Shown: positions 22,930 to 35,141, numbered from the stretch's first letter. The stretch is 64,000 bases of DNA from Ectothiorhodospiraceae bacterium (GCA_003565775.1 PXAT01000161.1:1-64000); one strand, 5' to 3'. The notes: generated by a model from the letters alone, not told the origin. Made by a program: numbers and translations.

Positions 22930-24006
22930 TCAGCCGTGGCGGCGCGCGAAGTCCTGCATGAAAGACACCAGCGCATCGACGCCTTCCTGGGGCATGGCGT
23001 TGTAGAGGCTCGCCCGCATGCCGCCGACCGAGCGGTGACCGGCCAGGGTCTGCAGGCCGGCCTCGGTGGCTTCGGCCAGGAAGGTCTTGTCCAGCTCGCT
23101 GTCGGCCAGGATGAACGGCACGTTCATCCATGAGCGGCAGTCCGGATCCACCGGGTTGCGATAGAAATCCGACTGGTCGATGGCCTGATACAGGGTGTCG
23201 GCCTTGCGCCGGTTACGCTCGCCCATGGCCGTCAGGCCGCCATGCTCCCGGATCCACTCGAACACGAGGCCGGCGATATACCAGGCATAGGTCGGTGGCG
23301 TATTGAGCATGGAGTCGGCGTCGGCCTGGGCCTTGAAATCCCAGACTGCCGGCGTCTGCGGCATGGCATCGCCCAGGAGATCGTCGCGCACGATGACCAC
23401 AGTGATGCCGGCCGGACCGATGTTCTTCTGCGCGCCGGCGTAGATCATGCCGTAATCGGCGACGTTGATCGGCCGCGACAGAATGGTGGACGACATGTCC
23501 ACCACCAGCGGGACATCGACCTGGGGCACCCAGTGAAACTCGACGCCGCTGATGGTTTCGTTCGGCGTGTAATGCAGATAGGCCGGCTGTTCGGACAGTT
23601 TCCACTCCGCCTGCGGCGGAATGGTCAGCCGGCCTTCCGGGCTGGCAGCAGCCACATTCACATCGCAATACTTCTTCGCCTCGGCGATGGCCTTCTTCGA
23701 CCAGGCCCCGGTGTTGACGTAGTCCGCCACCCGGCCGCCACGCAGCAGGTTCAGCGGCGCCGCCGCGAACATGCCACTGGCGCCGCCCTGCAGGAACAGG
23801 ACGCGGTAGTTGTCCGGCACCTGCAGCAGATCGCGCAGCGTCTGCTCGGCGCGCGAAGCGATCTCGACAAACTGCTTGCCGCGATGGCTCATCTCCATCA
23901 CCGACATGCCGCTGCCATGCCACTCCAGCATCTCTTCGGCCGCCCGCTGCAACACCGGCTCCGGCAAGACCGCCGGACCCGCACTGAAATTGAACACACG
24001 TGCCAT
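22930..24006 (-). CDS. serC: Phosphoserine aminotransferase
   Basis: Start MARVFNFSAGPAVLPEPVLQRAAEEMLEWHGSGMSVMEMSHRGKQF; YGMIYAGAQKNIGPAG. Confidence 0.97.
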   Translation of the reverse strand: MARVFNFSAGPAVLPEPVLQRAAEEMLEWHGSGMSVMEMSHRGKQFVEIASRAEQTLRDLLQVPDNYRVLFLQGGASGMFAAAPLNLLRGGRVADYVNTGAWSKKAIAEAKKYCDVNVAAASPEGRLTIPPQAEWKLSEQPAYLHYTPNETISGVEFHWVPQVDVPLVVDMSSTILSRPINVADYGMIYAGAQKNIGPAGITVVIVRDDLLGDAMPQTPAVWDFKAQADADSMLNTPPTYAWYIAGLVFEWIREHGGLTAMGERNRRKADTLYQAIDQSDFYRNPVDPDCRSWMNVPFILADSELDKTFLAEATEAGLQTLAGHRSVGGMRASLYNAMPQEGVDALVSFMQDFARRHG

Positions 24007-24082
24007 GCTTCGCACTCCCGGATTGAAACGAAGGAATCTTGGAAAACGCGACGCTCTCCGCCGGTAAAGGCGGCGAGCGCAA

Positions 24083-26665
24083 TCAGACCGCGGGGTCCGG
24101 CTCGGACGGCGGATCGTCGTCGCCGTCCCCGGCATCCTCATCCAGTTGCAGCAGGCGCTGCAGCCCGACGAGGTGCTCCTTGTCGTCCAGCGAGATCAGC
24201 TTCACGCCCTGGGTCGCGCGGCTCATGCTGGAGATGCCGTGCACCGGCGTCCGGATCAGCGTGCCGCCCCGGGTGATCAGCATCACTTCGTCGGTCTCCG
24301 CCACCTGAACCGAACCCACCACCGCACCGTTGCGGCCGCCCGTTCGAATGGCGATGACACCCATGCCGCCGCGACCGCGCAGCGGGTAGTCGGCCAGCGG
24401 GGTTCGCTTGCCGTAACCGTTTTCGGTCGCCGTCAGGATGTCACCCTCGTCCAGGATCAGAAGTGCAATGACGAACTGACCAGGCTCCAGCCGCATGCCG
24501 CGCACACCGGACGACACGCGCCCCATCGGCCGCACATCGGATTCGGCGAAGCGGATCGCCTTGCCAGCGTTACTGACCAGCATCACCTCGCGGTTCCCGT
24601 CGGTCATGCCGACGTTGACCAGGTAGTCGTCACCCCGCAGATAGACCGCGATGATACCGTTGCTGCGCGGTCGCGAGAAATGCGACAGCGGAGTCTTCTT
24701 CACCGTGCCCGCACGGGTCGCCATGAACACGAAATGCTCGTCGTCGAAATCGCGTACCGGCAGGACCGCATTGATGCGCTCGTCGTCTTCCAGCGGCAGC
24801 AGGTTGACGATCGGTTTGCCGCGCGCCGCACGACTGCCCTGCGGCAGGTTATACACCTTCAACCAGTAGCACTTGCCATGGCTGGAAAAGCACAGCAGCG
24901 TGTCATGGGTATTGGCCACCCACAGACGATCGACGAAATCCTCGTCCTTCATGTTCGTGGCGCTCTTGCCACGACCGCCGCGACGCTGGGCCTGATAGGT
25001 ATCCAGAGGCTGATATTTCGCGTAGCCGTGATGGGACAGGGTCACCACCACATCTTCCGGCGTGATCAGGTCTTCCATGGTCAGGTCGATCCGGTCCTGC
25101 ACGATCTCGGAACGACGCTCGTCGGCAAACTGCTCGCGGATGCGGATCAACTCCTCGCGGATGACCTCCATAAGCCGCTCGGTGCTGTCGAGTATCTCGA
25201 TCAGTCCGATGATGCGGTCCAGCAATTCGCGGAACTCGCCGAGGATCTTGTCCTGTTCGAGGCCGGTCAGGCGATGCAGTCGCAGATCCAGGATCGCCTG
25301 TGCCTGTGCCTCGCTGAGATGGTAGTAACCATCGACCAGACCCAGCGACGCGGGCTGCCCCTGCAGACGTGACGCATTCGACCCGGCGCGCTCGAGCATT
25401 TCGCTGACCGCGCCCGGCTCCCAGGCTTCGGCGATCAGCGCCGCCTTGGCCTCGGCCGGCCCCGGCGAGGCCTTGATCAGCGCGATGACCGGATCGATGT
25501 TGGTCAGGGCAACGGCCAGGCCTTCCAGAACATGAGCCCGTTCCCGCGCCTTGCGCAGCTCGTAAACGGTGCGCCGGGTCACCACTTCGCGCCGGTGACG
25601 GATGAAGGCTTCCAGAATCTGACGCAGGTTCAGCAGGCGCGGCTGGCCATCGACCAGCGCCACCATGTTGATGCCGAACACGGTCTGCAACTGGGTATGC
25701 TGGAACAGATTGTTGAGCACGACCTCGGCCACTTCGCCGCGGCGCAGTTCGACGACCATGCGCATGCCGTCCTTGTCGGACTCGTCGCGCAGCTCGGTAA
25801 TACCGTCGATGCGTTTTTCCTTGACCAGCTCCGCGATCTTCTCGAGCAACCGTGCCTTGTTGACCTGGTACGGCAGTTCGGTAACGACGATACTCTGCTT
25901 GCCGTTGCGCTCGTCCTCTTCGATATGGCTGCGCGCGCGCATCAGCAGGCGACCGCGACCCGTGTGATAGGCCTCGTGAATCCCGGTGGTGCCGTTGATG
26001 ATCGCGGCGGTTGGCAGGTCCGGACCGGGCACATACTCGATCAGGTCGTCGACCGTCAGACTGTCGTCGTCGATCAGCGCGATGCAGGCGTCAACCACTT
26101 CGCCGAGATTGTGCGGCGGAATATTGGTCGCCATGCCCACGGCAATGCCGGAGCCGCCATTGACCAGCAGGTTGGGGATGCGCGTCGGCAGCACCGATGG
26201 CTCGGATTCGGAGCCGTCGTAGTTGTCGATGAAGTCGACGGTTTCCTTGTCGATGTCCGCCAGCAGTTCGGCCGCGATCTTGGCCATGCGCACTTCGGTG
26301 TAACGCATGGCGGCCGGGGCATCGCCGTCCACCGAACCAAAGTTGCCCTGACCGTCCACCAGCATGTAGCGCATCGAAAAGTGCTGCGCCATACGCACGA
26401 TGGTGTCGTAAACGGCGGAATCACCGTGCGGGTGATACTTACCGATCACGTCACCGACCACGCGGGCCGACTTCTTGTACGGCCGGTTCCAGTCATTGCC
26501 CAGTTCACGCATCGCGTGCAGCACGCGCCGATGAACCGGCTTGAGCCCATCCCGGACATCCGGCAGCGCCCGACCCACGATCACGCTCATGGCGTAATCG
26601 AGGTAGGACTGCCGCATTTCGTCTTCGAGATTGACCGGAAGGATTTCTTTCGCGACGTTTGCCAT
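24083..26665 (-). CDS. gyrA: DNA gyrase subunit A
   Basis: [70 protein letters not shown]; GyrA C-terminal repeats. Confidence 0.98.
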   Translation of the reverse strand: MANVAKEILPVNLEDEMRQSYLDYAMSVIVGRALPDVRDGLKPVHRRVLHAMRELGNDWNRPYKKSARVVGDVIGKYHPHGDSAVYDTIVRMAQHFSMRYMLVDGQGNFGSVDGDAPAAMRYTEVRMAKIAAELLADIDKETVDFIDNYDGSESEPSVLPTRIPNLLVNGGSGIAVGMATNIPPHNLGEVVDACIALIDDDSLTVDDLIEYVPGPDLPTAAIINGTTGIHEAYHTGRGRLLMRARSHIEEDERNGKQSIVVTELPYQVNKARLLEKIAELVKEKRIDGITELRDESDKDGMRMVVELRRGEVAEVVLNNLFQHTQLQTVFGINMVALVDGQPRLLNLRQILEAFIRHRREVVTRRTVYELRKARERAHVLEGLAVALTNIDPVIALIKASPGPAEAKAALIAEAWEPGAVSEMLERAGSNASRLQGQPASLGLVDGYYHLSEAQAQAILDLRLHRLTGLEQDKILGEFRELLDRIIGLIEILDSTERLMEVIREELIRIREQFADERRSEIVQDRIDLTMEDLITPEDVVVTLSHHGYAKYQPLDTYQAQRRGGRGKSATNMKDEDFVDRLWVANTHDTLLCFSSHGKCYWLKVYNLPQGSRAARGKPIVNLLPLEDDERINAVLPVRDFDDEHFVFMATRAGTVKKTPLSHFSRPRSNGIIAVYLRGDDYLVNVGMTDGNREVMLVSNAGKAIRFAESDVRPMGRVSSGVRGMRLEPGQFVIALLILDEGDILTATENGYGKRTPLADYPLRGRGGMGVIAIRTGGRNGAVVGSVQVAETDEVMLITRGGTLIRTPVHGISSMSRATQGVKLISLDDKEHLVGLQRLLQLDEDAGDGDDDPPSEPDPAV

Positions 26666-26791
26666 CAAGCGTTCCCGACTAGCGAATCATCACGCCCGTG
26701 CACCCGGCCTGCCGGGTCACTTTAGCGTTGCTGGAAAAGCGGGGAAGGATAGCACAGCCGGGCCGGAACGACCCGACTGCCTGACGCCTTT

Positions 26792-27000
26792 GAAGGAAAC
26801 GCTGAAGTATTACCGCGCCTGCGCCCGAGAACGGTTTTGGTCAGCTGGCAAGGCGCGGTGCCGATCCGGTAGTGAGGCTACCGGGCCGGTGGCGCAACGC
26901 CGCCAGGCGCCAATACCGGCCAGGCCCTTCAGTTTGGGCCGCATTCGGGGAAAATGCGGACTCCAACGCAGGCGTGCGAAGTACTTCGGCGTTTCCTTAA
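26792..27000. mobile_element. ~210-bp MITE-like element with imperfect terminal inverted repeats, no ORF
   Basis: Left end GAAGGAAACGCTGAAGTATTACCGCGCCTGCG; reverse complement of right end TTAAGGAAACGCCGAAGTACTTCGCACGCCTGCG; GC-rich hairpins inside (CCGGTAG-TGAGG-CTACCGG). Confidence 0.6.
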
Positions 27001-27023
27001 GAAGGGCGGCCGAAACCGTCGGC

Positions 27024-27611
27024 CTACTCTTGCCGACGGGCCTGTTTCACGACCACCGGCTCCTGCGGTACATCCTGATGCATGCCGTGGTTCCCGGTGC
27101 TGACTTCGGCAATCTGGTCAACCACATCCATACCGTCCACGACCCGGGCGAACACGGCATAACCGAAGTCGCGACTGCCGTGATCGAGGAAGGCGTTGTC
27201 GCTTAGATTGATGAAGAACTGCGAGGTCGCGCTGTCCACCTGCTGGGTTCGCGCCATCGACAGACTGCCGCGCGTGTTCTTGACGCCGTTGTCCGCCTCG
27301 TTGGTGATCGGCGGGCGGGTCTCCTTCTGCTCCATCGACTCGTTGAATCCGCCACCCTGAATCACGAAGCCGGGCACGACCCGATGGAACACCGTGCCGT
27401 CGTAGAATCCGTCATCCACGTACTGCAAAAAATTCTCCACCGTCACTGGCGCCTCGTCGGGCATCAATTCCAGCGTGATGTCACCGAAGTTTGTCTCGAA
27501 AACCACCATCGGTCCGTCCTCTTCCATCGTCTCGGCAACCGTTGTCAGCGGCAGCGCCGCGATTATCAATGAGGCCGCAAGGCCCCGAACCCACCGTTTC
27601 CAGAACGTCAT
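27024..27611 (-). CDS. Cyclophilin-type peptidyl-prolyl cis-trans isomerase, exported
   Basis: Signal peptide; [54 protein letters not shown]. Confidence 0.95.
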   Translation of the reverse strand: MTFWKRWVRGLAASLIIAALPLTTVAETMEEDGPMVVFETNFGDITLELMPDEAPVTVENFLQYVDDGFYDGTVFHRVVPGFVIQGGGFNESMEQKETRPPITNEADNGVKNTRGSLSMARTQQVDSATSQFFINLSDNAFLDHGSRDFGYAVFARVVDGMDVVDQIAEVSTGNHGMHQDVPQEPVVVKQARRQE

Positions 27612-27676
27612 ATATCACGACCCCCAGGCCATCGCTTGGCGACTGGCCGACACCGCCGGCCATTCATCTATTCCGT

Positions 27677-28004
27677 CTAGTCGACAAGCCCGGGGTCCAA
27701 GGGTTCGTAGGCTTCCATCTCGACCCGGGTCGGCTGGCGCGGAAACACCGTCACCGAACCCCGGTAACGGCGGTCGCCGCGGGTCGCGAATTCGAACCGG
27801 TAACGCCGCTCCAGCGACAGGAACCCGCTGCGCGTGCGGCGCAAGCGCAGCCGCCCCAACACCACGGTATCATCCAGGAATTGCACCCCGGCCTGACGAC
27901 AGGCGCGCTTGCCGGCCTCCCGTGCGCGCTCCAGTGCTGCCATCGACGAACGCCAGACCAGGGCGGCAAGCCCGAGCACCAGCGCGCCGATGATGACCGA
28001 GCCG

Positions 28005-28012
<8 letters not shown>
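27677..28012 (-). CDS. DUF3301-like membrane-anchored protein
   Basis: N-terminal TM then [53 protein letters not shown]. Confidence 0.75.
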
Positions 28013-29057
<1,045 letters not shown>

Positions 29058-29301
29058 CATTACTCCGCGTTCGTGATCCGGCATTGTCCGGATCGGCGGC
29101 GATCCGGGGCGGTATTGTTGCACAGCACGGCGCTTGCTTCTCTGCGATCGGGCCGTATTTGCTCCGCCTGCGGCGCTGCGCTGCGTGACTGGTGAATGAC
29201 CACGGCGCGCTTCGTCACGAAAAAACGCGGCGCCCGGCAGGCGTGCGATTAGACCGGGCCTTCCATATACTCGCCCGCCAGGCATCAACCGGAGGCGCAC
29301 G

Positions 29302-30621
29302 ATGGAGCACGTCGACACGCTGATACACGGACGGTGGGTGATTCCGGTGGAACCCGACAACACCGTTCTGTCCCACCACAGCGTGGTGATCCACGAGGGC
29401 CGCATCCTGGCGATTCTGCCCACGGACGAGGCGCGCCGGCGGTATCAGCCGGAAACCGAGGTCGATCGCCCGAATCACGCGGTCATGCCCGGACTGGTCA
29501 ACGCCCACACCCATGCGGCGATGAATCTGATGCGGGGTCTGGCCGATGACCTGCCGTTGATGAACTGGCTGCAGGAGCATGTCTGGCCGGCGGAACAGAC
29601 CCATGTCGGCCCGGACTTCGTCCAGGATGGCAGCCTGTCGGCCTGCGCCGAGATGCTGCTCGGCGGCATCACATGCTTCAACGACATGTACTTTTTCCCC
29701 GAAGTCACCGCACGCACCGCCAGCCAGGTCGGCATGCGCGCCTCGGTGGGGATGATCGTGATCGACTTTCCGAGCGCCTACGCGGACAACCCGCGCGAAT
29801 ACCTGGACAAGGGTCTCGCCCTGCGCGACGAGCGACGAAGTGATCCACTGATCAGCACGGTGTTCGCGCCCCATGCGCCCTACACGGTGGGCGACGAGGC
29901 ATTACAGCGGATTGCAACGCTGGCCGGCGAACTGGATGCGCCGGTGCACATGCATATCCACGAAACCGCCTTCGAAGTGGCGGAGAGCGAGCGCCAGCAT
30001 GGCCATCGTCCACTGGCACGACTGGCCGGGCACGGCCTGCTGGGACCGTCACTGATGGCCGTGCACATGACCCAGCTCAGTGATGCCGAGATCGCGCAGG
30101 TGGCCGAGGCGAACAGCAGTGTCATCCACTGTCCTGAATCAAATCTGAAACTCGCCAGCGGCTTCTGTCCAGTACAGAAGCTGCTGGATGCCGGCGTCAA
30201 TGTGGCTATCGGCACTGACGGCGCCGCCAGCAATAACGATCTGGACATGTTCGGCGAAATGCGGACCGCGGCCCTTCTGGCCAAGGGCGTTGCCGGCGAC
30301 GCCGCCGCCCTGCCCGCCCACCAGGCCCTGCGCATGGCGACGCTGAACGGCGCGCGCGCCCTGGGGCTGGAACAGGACATCGGCTCGCTCGAGGTCGGCA
30401 AGTTTGCCGACGTGATCACCATCGACCTGGCCGGCATCGACACCGAACCGCTGTATCATCCATTGTCGCAACTGGTCTACGTGGTCAACCGGGACCGGGT
30501 CTGCGACGTCTGGGTGGCCGGGCGACAGCTGGTCCGCGAACGCGCGCTGACCACGATAAACAGTGATGATGTGCTGCAGCGGGTACGCGGCTGGCAGCAG
30601 CGCCTGATGGCGCAGGCCTGA
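29302..30621 (+). CDS. mtaD: Amidohydrolase, 5'-methylthioadenosine/S-adenosylhomocysteine deaminase type
   Basis: 439 aa TRZ/ATZ family; [67 protein letters not shown]; adjacent to mtnA. Confidence 0.9.
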   Translation: MEHVDTLIHGRWVIPVEPDNTVLSHHSVVIHEGRILAILPTDEARRRYQPETEVDRPNHAVMPGLVNAHTHAAMNLMRGLADDLPLMNWLQEHVWPAEQTHVGPDFVQDGSLSACAEMLLGGITCFNDMYFFPEVTARTASQVGMRASVGMIVIDFPSAYADNPREYLDKGLALRDERRSDPLISTVFAPHAPYTVGDEALQRIATLAGELDAPVHMHIHETAFEVAESERQHGHRPLARLAGHGLLGPSLMAVHMTQLSDAEIAQVAEANSSVIHCPESNLKLASGFCPVQKLLDAGVNVAIGTDGAASNNDLDMFGEMRTAALLAKGVAGDAAALPAHQALRMATLNGARALGLEQDIGSLEVGKFADVITIDLAGIDTEPLYHPLSQLVYVVNRDRVCDVWVAGRQLVRERALTTINSDDVLQRVRGWQQRLMAQA

Positions 30622-30667
30622 ACCGGCTCACGCCCCGCCCACATCAGCAAGGGAGTCACGAGCTATC

Positions 30668-31396
30668 ATGAGCGAGGCAGAACCGGTCAACGCCAGCCGC
30701 GATGAAATCGACAAATTCGACGCCGTGGCCAGCCGCTGGTGGGATCCGGAAAGCGAATTCAAGCCGCTGCACCAGATCAACCCGCTGCGCCTGGCCTTCG
30801 TCCGCGAACAGATCGAGCTGCGCGGCCGTCGTGCTCTGGATGTCGGCTGCGGCGGTGGCATTCTGAGCGAGAGCCTGGCGCAACACGGGGCGCAGACCAC
30901 CGGTATCGACCTCAGTCCCGGCGCCATCGAAATCGCCCGACTGCATGCCCTGGAGTCCGGCCTCGAGATCGATTACCGACAAAGCAGCGTGGAGGCGATG
31001 GCGGCGGCGCAGCCGGCCGCTTTCGATCTGGTCACCTGCATGGAACTGCTGGAGCATGTGCCCGACCCGGCATCCGTGGTCTCGGCCTGCGCGCAGCTGG
31101 TCAGACCCGGTGGCGTCGTGGTGTTTTCAACGCTGAACCGCAACCCCAGGGCGTTTCTGCTGGCCATTGTCGGTGCCGAGTATCTGCTCGGCATGCTGCC
31201 CCGGGGCACGCACAGTTACGCCAAGTTCATCCGTCCCTCGGAACTGGATCGCTGGGCGCGACGGAGCGGGCTGCAGCAGCGCGATCAGCGGGGCATGCGC
31301 TACAACCCGCTGAGCCGAAGCTTTCATCTGGCGGAGGACGTCTCGGTCAACTATCTGATGGCCTACCGCAGACCCGAGGATCAGCATGCGAGCTGA
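30668..31396 (+). CDS. ubiG: Ubiquinone biosynthesis O-methyltransferase
   Basis: DEIDKFDAVASRWWDPESEFKPLHQINPLRL, ALDVGCGGGILSESLAQHGA, HSYAKFIRPSEL. Confidence 0.97.
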   Translation: MSEAEPVNASRDEIDKFDAVASRWWDPESEFKPLHQINPLRLAFVREQIELRGRRALDVGCGGGILSESLAQHGAQTTGIDLSPGAIEIARLHALESGLEIDYRQSSVEAMAAAQPAAFDLVTCMELLEHVPDPASVVSACAQLVRPGGVVVFSTLNRNPRAFLLAIVGAEYLLGMLPRGTHSYAKFIRPSELDRWARRSGLQQRDQRGMRYNPLSRSFHLAEDVSVNYLMAYRRPEDQHAS

Positions 31397-32075
31397 GGGC
31401 GGCATCGTGCGGGCGGTCCTGCTGGATCTCGACGGCACGCTGCTCGATACCGCCCGGGATCTCATCGCCTGCGCCAACCAGCTGCGCCGGGAACGCGGGC
31501 TGCCGGAGAAACCCGCGGGCAGCTACGGCCACAGCCCGTCACTGGGTAGCGCCGGACTGCTGCAACGCGCCTTTCACCTGCCACCGGATCATCCGGACAT
31601 GGCGCCGTTGCACCAGCGTTTTCTGGCCCTGTACCGCGCACAGATCAGCGATCGGACCAGGCTCTACCCGGGCATGCCGGAGGTCCTCGACGGGCTCGAA
31701 CAGCGCGGCATTGTCTGGGCGGTGGCGACCAACAAGCCGCAGGCCCTGAGCGAACCGGTGCTGGCCGCGTTCGACCTGCTGGAGCGGGGACGGCTGCTCT
31801 GCGGCGATCAGGTCACCCGCGCCAAGCCTCACCCCGAGATGCTGCTGCAGTTGTGCCGACAACTCGACGTGCCGCCACGGGAGGCGGTCATGGTCGGTGA
31901 CGCACAACGCGATATCGCTGCCGGTCACGCGGCCGGCACCCACACCCTCGCCTGCCTGTTCGGCTACCTCTGCGCCGAAGATCAGCCGGCCCGCTGGGGC
32001 GCCGATGCCCTGCTGCGCGAACCGCTGGATCTGCTGCGCTGGCTGGACAACATGCAGCAGCGGGAGGCGGCATGA
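31386..32075 (+). CDS. mupP: HAD-family phosphatase, MupP (MurNAc-6-P phosphatase)/Gph-like
   Basis: VLLDLDGTLLDTARDL, VATNKPQALSEPVLAAFDLLERGRLLCGDQVTRAKPHPEMLLQLC; ubiG-mupP-yciK context as in Pseudomonas. Confidence 0.82.
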   Translation: MRAEGGIVRAVLLDLDGTLLDTARDLIACANQLRRERGLPEKPAGSYGHSPSLGSAGLLQRAFHLPPDHPDMAPLHQRFLALYRAQISDRTRLYPGMPEVLDGLEQRGIVWAVATNKPQALSEPVLAAFDLLERGRLLCGDQVTRAKPHPEMLLQLCRQLDVPPREAVMVGDAQRDIAAGHAAGTHTLACLFGYLCAEDQPARWGADALLREPLDLLRWLDNMQQREAA

Positions 32076-33430
32076 GCGCCCTGTTCGACTCCCTGCTCGT
32101 GCCGCTCGGGCTCCTGCTGGCCCTGCTGGGCGGCGCACTGCTGGGTGCGGTCATGATGCACCAGCGCCGGCAGACGCGAATCGCCGCACTGGAACGTGAA
32201 ATCGCCGGTCTGGAAGGTCGCCTGATGGCGGAAGAACGAATCGCAGAGGAACGTCAGGCCGCCTTTGCCGACGCCCGCGATCAGCTTGCGGAACGCTTCT
32301 CCGCCCTGTCGGGCGAGGCCCTGCGCAAGAACAACGAACAGTTCCTGCAACTGGCGCGAGAACGACTGCAACAGCAGCAGGCTCAGGCGACCGCCGACCT
32401 CAGCCAGCGCGAAAAGGCCGTGGAGGCCCTGGTCAAGCCGATCGGCGAGGCGCTGAAACGTACCGAGGAACAGATTCGTCTGGTCGAGCGCGACCGCCAG
32501 AAGGCCTACGGCAACCTGGATCGCCACCTCACCAGCATGGCCCAGAATCAGGCCGCATTGCAGAGCGAGACACGCAACCTGGTCAAGGCACTGCGGCGCC
32601 CGGAAGTGCGTGGCCGCTGGGGCGAAATGACCTTGCGCCGCCTCGCCGAACTGGCAGGTATGGTCGAGCACTGTGATTTCGAGGAACAGACAAGCCTGCG
32701 CAGCGAGGGCAATCTGCAGCGGCCGGACATGATCGTGCGCATGCCCAACGGCCGTCAGGTGGTGATCGATGCCAAGACTCCGCTGGATGCCTACCTGGAA
32801 GCCGTCGAGGCGCCTGACGACGCCAGCCGCGACCTCGCCCTGGACCGGCATGCACGCAAGGTTCGCGAACGGGTCCGGGAGCTTGCCGGCAAGGCCTACT
32901 GGCAGCAGTTCGCCAATTCACCGGATTTCGTGGTCCTGTTCATCCCCGGCGAGCAGTTCCTGGCCGCGGCCCAGGACCGCGACCGTCGCCTGATGGAGGA
33001 CGCGCTGGCCGACCGGGTGGTGATTGCCACGCCGACCACCCTGGTGGCTCTGCTGCGCGCGGTCGCCTTCGGCTGGCAGCAGGATCTGGTCGCGGAAAGC
33101 GCCGAGAAGATCCGCGAACTGGGAGAAACGCTGTACAACCGGGTGGTCACGTTCACCGGCCATCTGGACAAACTGGGTCGCGGCCTCAACAGCAGCGTCG
33201 ATCATTTCAACAAGGCGGTTGGCTCGCTGGAGCGTCAGGTCATTCCGGGCGCGCGGAAATTCACCGAACTGGGCCTGCGACCGAAAAAGGAACTGAATTC
33301 AGTCGATCCGGTGGAACGCAGCGCCCGGCGCAGCAGCGCCGATGGCGAAACCGGCCCGACCCTGACCGAGGCACCGGACCCGACCGACGACGTTAACCAC
33401 AACAAGAAACCCGCGCCCCATGACGAGTGA
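32072..33430 (+). CDS. rmuC: DNA recombination protein RmuC
   Basis: N-terminal TM and coiled coil; EVRGRWGEMTLRRLAELAGMVEHCDFEEQ, QVVIDAKTPLDAYLEA, VVLFIPGEQFLAAA, ATPTTLVALLRAVAFGWQQ. Confidence 0.95.
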   Translation: MSALFDSLLVPLGLLLALLGGALLGAVMMHQRRQTRIAALEREIAGLEGRLMAEERIAEERQAAFADARDQLAERFSALSGEALRKNNEQFLQLARERLQQQQAQATADLSQREKAVEALVKPIGEALKRTEEQIRLVERDRQKAYGNLDRHLTSMAQNQAALQSETRNLVKALRRPEVRGRWGEMTLRRLAELAGMVEHCDFEEQTSLRSEGNLQRPDMIVRMPNGRQVVIDAKTPLDAYLEAVEAPDDASRDLALDRHARKVRERVRELAGKAYWQQFANSPDFVVLFIPGEQFLAAAQDRDRRLMEDALADRVVIATPTTLVALLRAVAFGWQQDLVAESAEKIRELGETLYNRVVTFTGHLDKLGRGLNSSVDHFNKAVGSLERQVIPGARKFTELGLRPKKELNSVDPVERSARRSSADGETGPTLTEAPDPTDDVNHNKKPAPHDE

Positions 33431-34247
33431 GTTACCGGACAACTACCGCGAGCGCCTCGCAGCGCCCGGGTCCGCGTTATATTACGCCCTGCGGTTCGCG
33501 CCGCCGGTGCAGCGAGCGCCACTGCTTGTGGTACATGCGCTCTGCGACGAAATCCTCGGCGTGCCCTGGACCGTCTCGGAAGCGGGCGTGGCGCAGGTCA
33601 AGCTGGAGTGGTGGCGCAGCGAAATCGATCGCATGTTTCGCGGCGAGGGACGCCATCCGCTGGCACAGCCCATGGCAGGGCTGATCACGCCGTACAACCT
33701 GCCGCGCCAGCCGTTCGAGACGCTGATCGACGGCGCCCTGATGGATGTGCAGTACGGCAGCTATCCGGATGGCGGCGGTCTCGCCACCTATCTGCATCAT
33801 ACCGGTATCCCACTGGCCGAGCTCGAACTGCACATCTGCCGGCCAGGCGACGCGCCGCTCGCGACCGCCGCCCACCACGCCGGCATGGGTCTGCGCCTGA
33901 CCACGCTGTTACGGGATCTCCGCCCGGCGCTGGAGCAGGGTCGCTGCTACCTGCCGGAATCGGACCTTGCCGCGATCGGCCTGTCCGCAGACAATCTGCG
34001 CCACCATGCGGACCATGCCGGCCTGGCGGGCGTCCTGGACTCCCAGGTCGAACAGGCGGAAAGCCTGCTTCGGCAGGCTGAAGAAGCCTTGCCGACACCG
34101 GCCCCCGACACCCGCTTCCTGCGCATCCGGCTACGGCTGGCCCGGGCCCTGCTGCAGGAGATGCGCAAGGCCGGGCTGCCGATGCTCGAACAGGGACTGG
34201 CCCTGACCCCGCTACGCAGGCTCTGGCTTGCCTGGCGCACGCGCTGA
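33420..34247 (+). CDS. Squalene/phytoene synthase-fold protein (NDUFAF6-like)
   Basis: YYALRFAPPVQRAPLLVVHALCDEILGVPWTVSEAGVAQVKLEWWRSEIDRMF...LRLTTLLRDLRPALEQGRCYLP. Confidence 0.8.
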   Translation: MTSELPDNYRERLAAPGSALYYALRFAPPVQRAPLLVVHALCDEILGVPWTVSEAGVAQVKLEWWRSEIDRMFRGEGRHPLAQPMAGLITPYNLPRQPFETLIDGALMDVQYGSYPDGGGLATYLHHTGIPLAELELHICRPGDAPLATAAHHAGMGLRLTTLLRDLRPALEQGRCYLPESDLAAIGLSADNLRHHADHAGLAGVLDSQVEQAESLLRQAEEALPTPAPDTRFLRIRLRLARALLQEMRKAGLPMLEQGLALTPLRRLWLAWRTR

Positions 34248-34262
34248 CCACTAGAGAGACTC

Positions 34263-35036
34263 ATGAGCGAACCGTTGCAGATCCCGCAGGACTTCGAGGC
34301 CGGACCGGACACGCTTGCCGGTCGCGTCATTCTGATTACCGGCGCGGCCGGCGGTGTCGGCAGCGCCGTCGCCAGAGCCTGCGCCAGAGCCGGTGCGCGA
34401 CTGATTCTTCTGGACAAGGCGCTGAAGAAACTCGAGGCCCTGTATGACGAGCTGGTGGCGCAGGGTGCCGACGAGCCCTTCCTGCATGCCATGGACCTGG
34501 AGGGCGTCGGACCGGCCGAGTTCCTGGAACTCGCGACTGCGCTGGATCAGCAGTACGGCCAACTGGACGGCCTCGTGCATTGCGCCGCCATGCTCGGCGA
34601 GTTGTCACCGCTGGAACAGTACAATGCGGAGTTGTGGGCACGGACCCTGCACGTCAACCTGAATGCGCCCTTTCTGCTGAACCAGGTGTGCCTGCCCTTG
34701 TTACGGCGCTCCGACGACGCCCGCATCATCCATACGTCCGACCGCAGCGGGCGCCAGGGCCTCGCGTACTGGGGGGCCTTCGGCGTGGCCCAGGGCGGGG
34801 GCGAGATCATGATGCAGACGCTGGCGGCAGAAGTCGCCCGCGGCCAGCGCATCCGCGTCACCAGTCTCGACCCGGGCCCGGTCAACACACCGATGCGGCA
34901 GCGGGCCTATCCGGCGGAACGGCCTGACAAACTGATCAACGCCGATGATGCCGCCAGGGACTACCTGTACCTGCTGTCGGAACGGGGGCGGCAGTGGCAC
35001 GGCAAGATGCTGACCGGCACGAACGCGGGATCCTGA
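34263..35036 (+). CDS. yciK: YciK-type short-chain dehydrogenase/oxidoreductase
   Basis: LAGRVILITGAAGGVGSAVARACARAGARLILLDK; DRSGRQGLAYWGAFGVAQGGGEIMMQTLAAE; DPGPVNTPMRQRAYP. Confidence 0.88.
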   Translation: MSEPLQIPQDFEAGPDTLAGRVILITGAAGGVGSAVARACARAGARLILLDKALKKLEALYDELVAQGADEPFLHAMDLEGVGPAEFLELATALDQQYGQLDGLVHCAAMLGELSPLEQYNAELWARTLHVNLNAPFLLNQVCLPLLRRSDDARIIHTSDRSGRQGLAYWGAFGVAQGGGEIMMQTLAAEVARGQRIRVTSLDPGPVNTPMRQRAYPAERPDKLINADDAARDYLYLLSERGRQWHGKMLTGTNAGS

Positions 35037-35141
35037 CGCGGTGAAAAAAGTGTCAGGCAATCGGCGACAGTTTGTCATGCCGTCATATACTGGCGTAGTA
35101 AGATGGCACATCAATGATTGCTCTGCAGCGAGGCACGAGTC

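Noticed and set aside
20684-23005. 773-aa + strand ORF antisense to pheA/serA
   Set aside because: Shadow ORF crossing confident gene boundaries.
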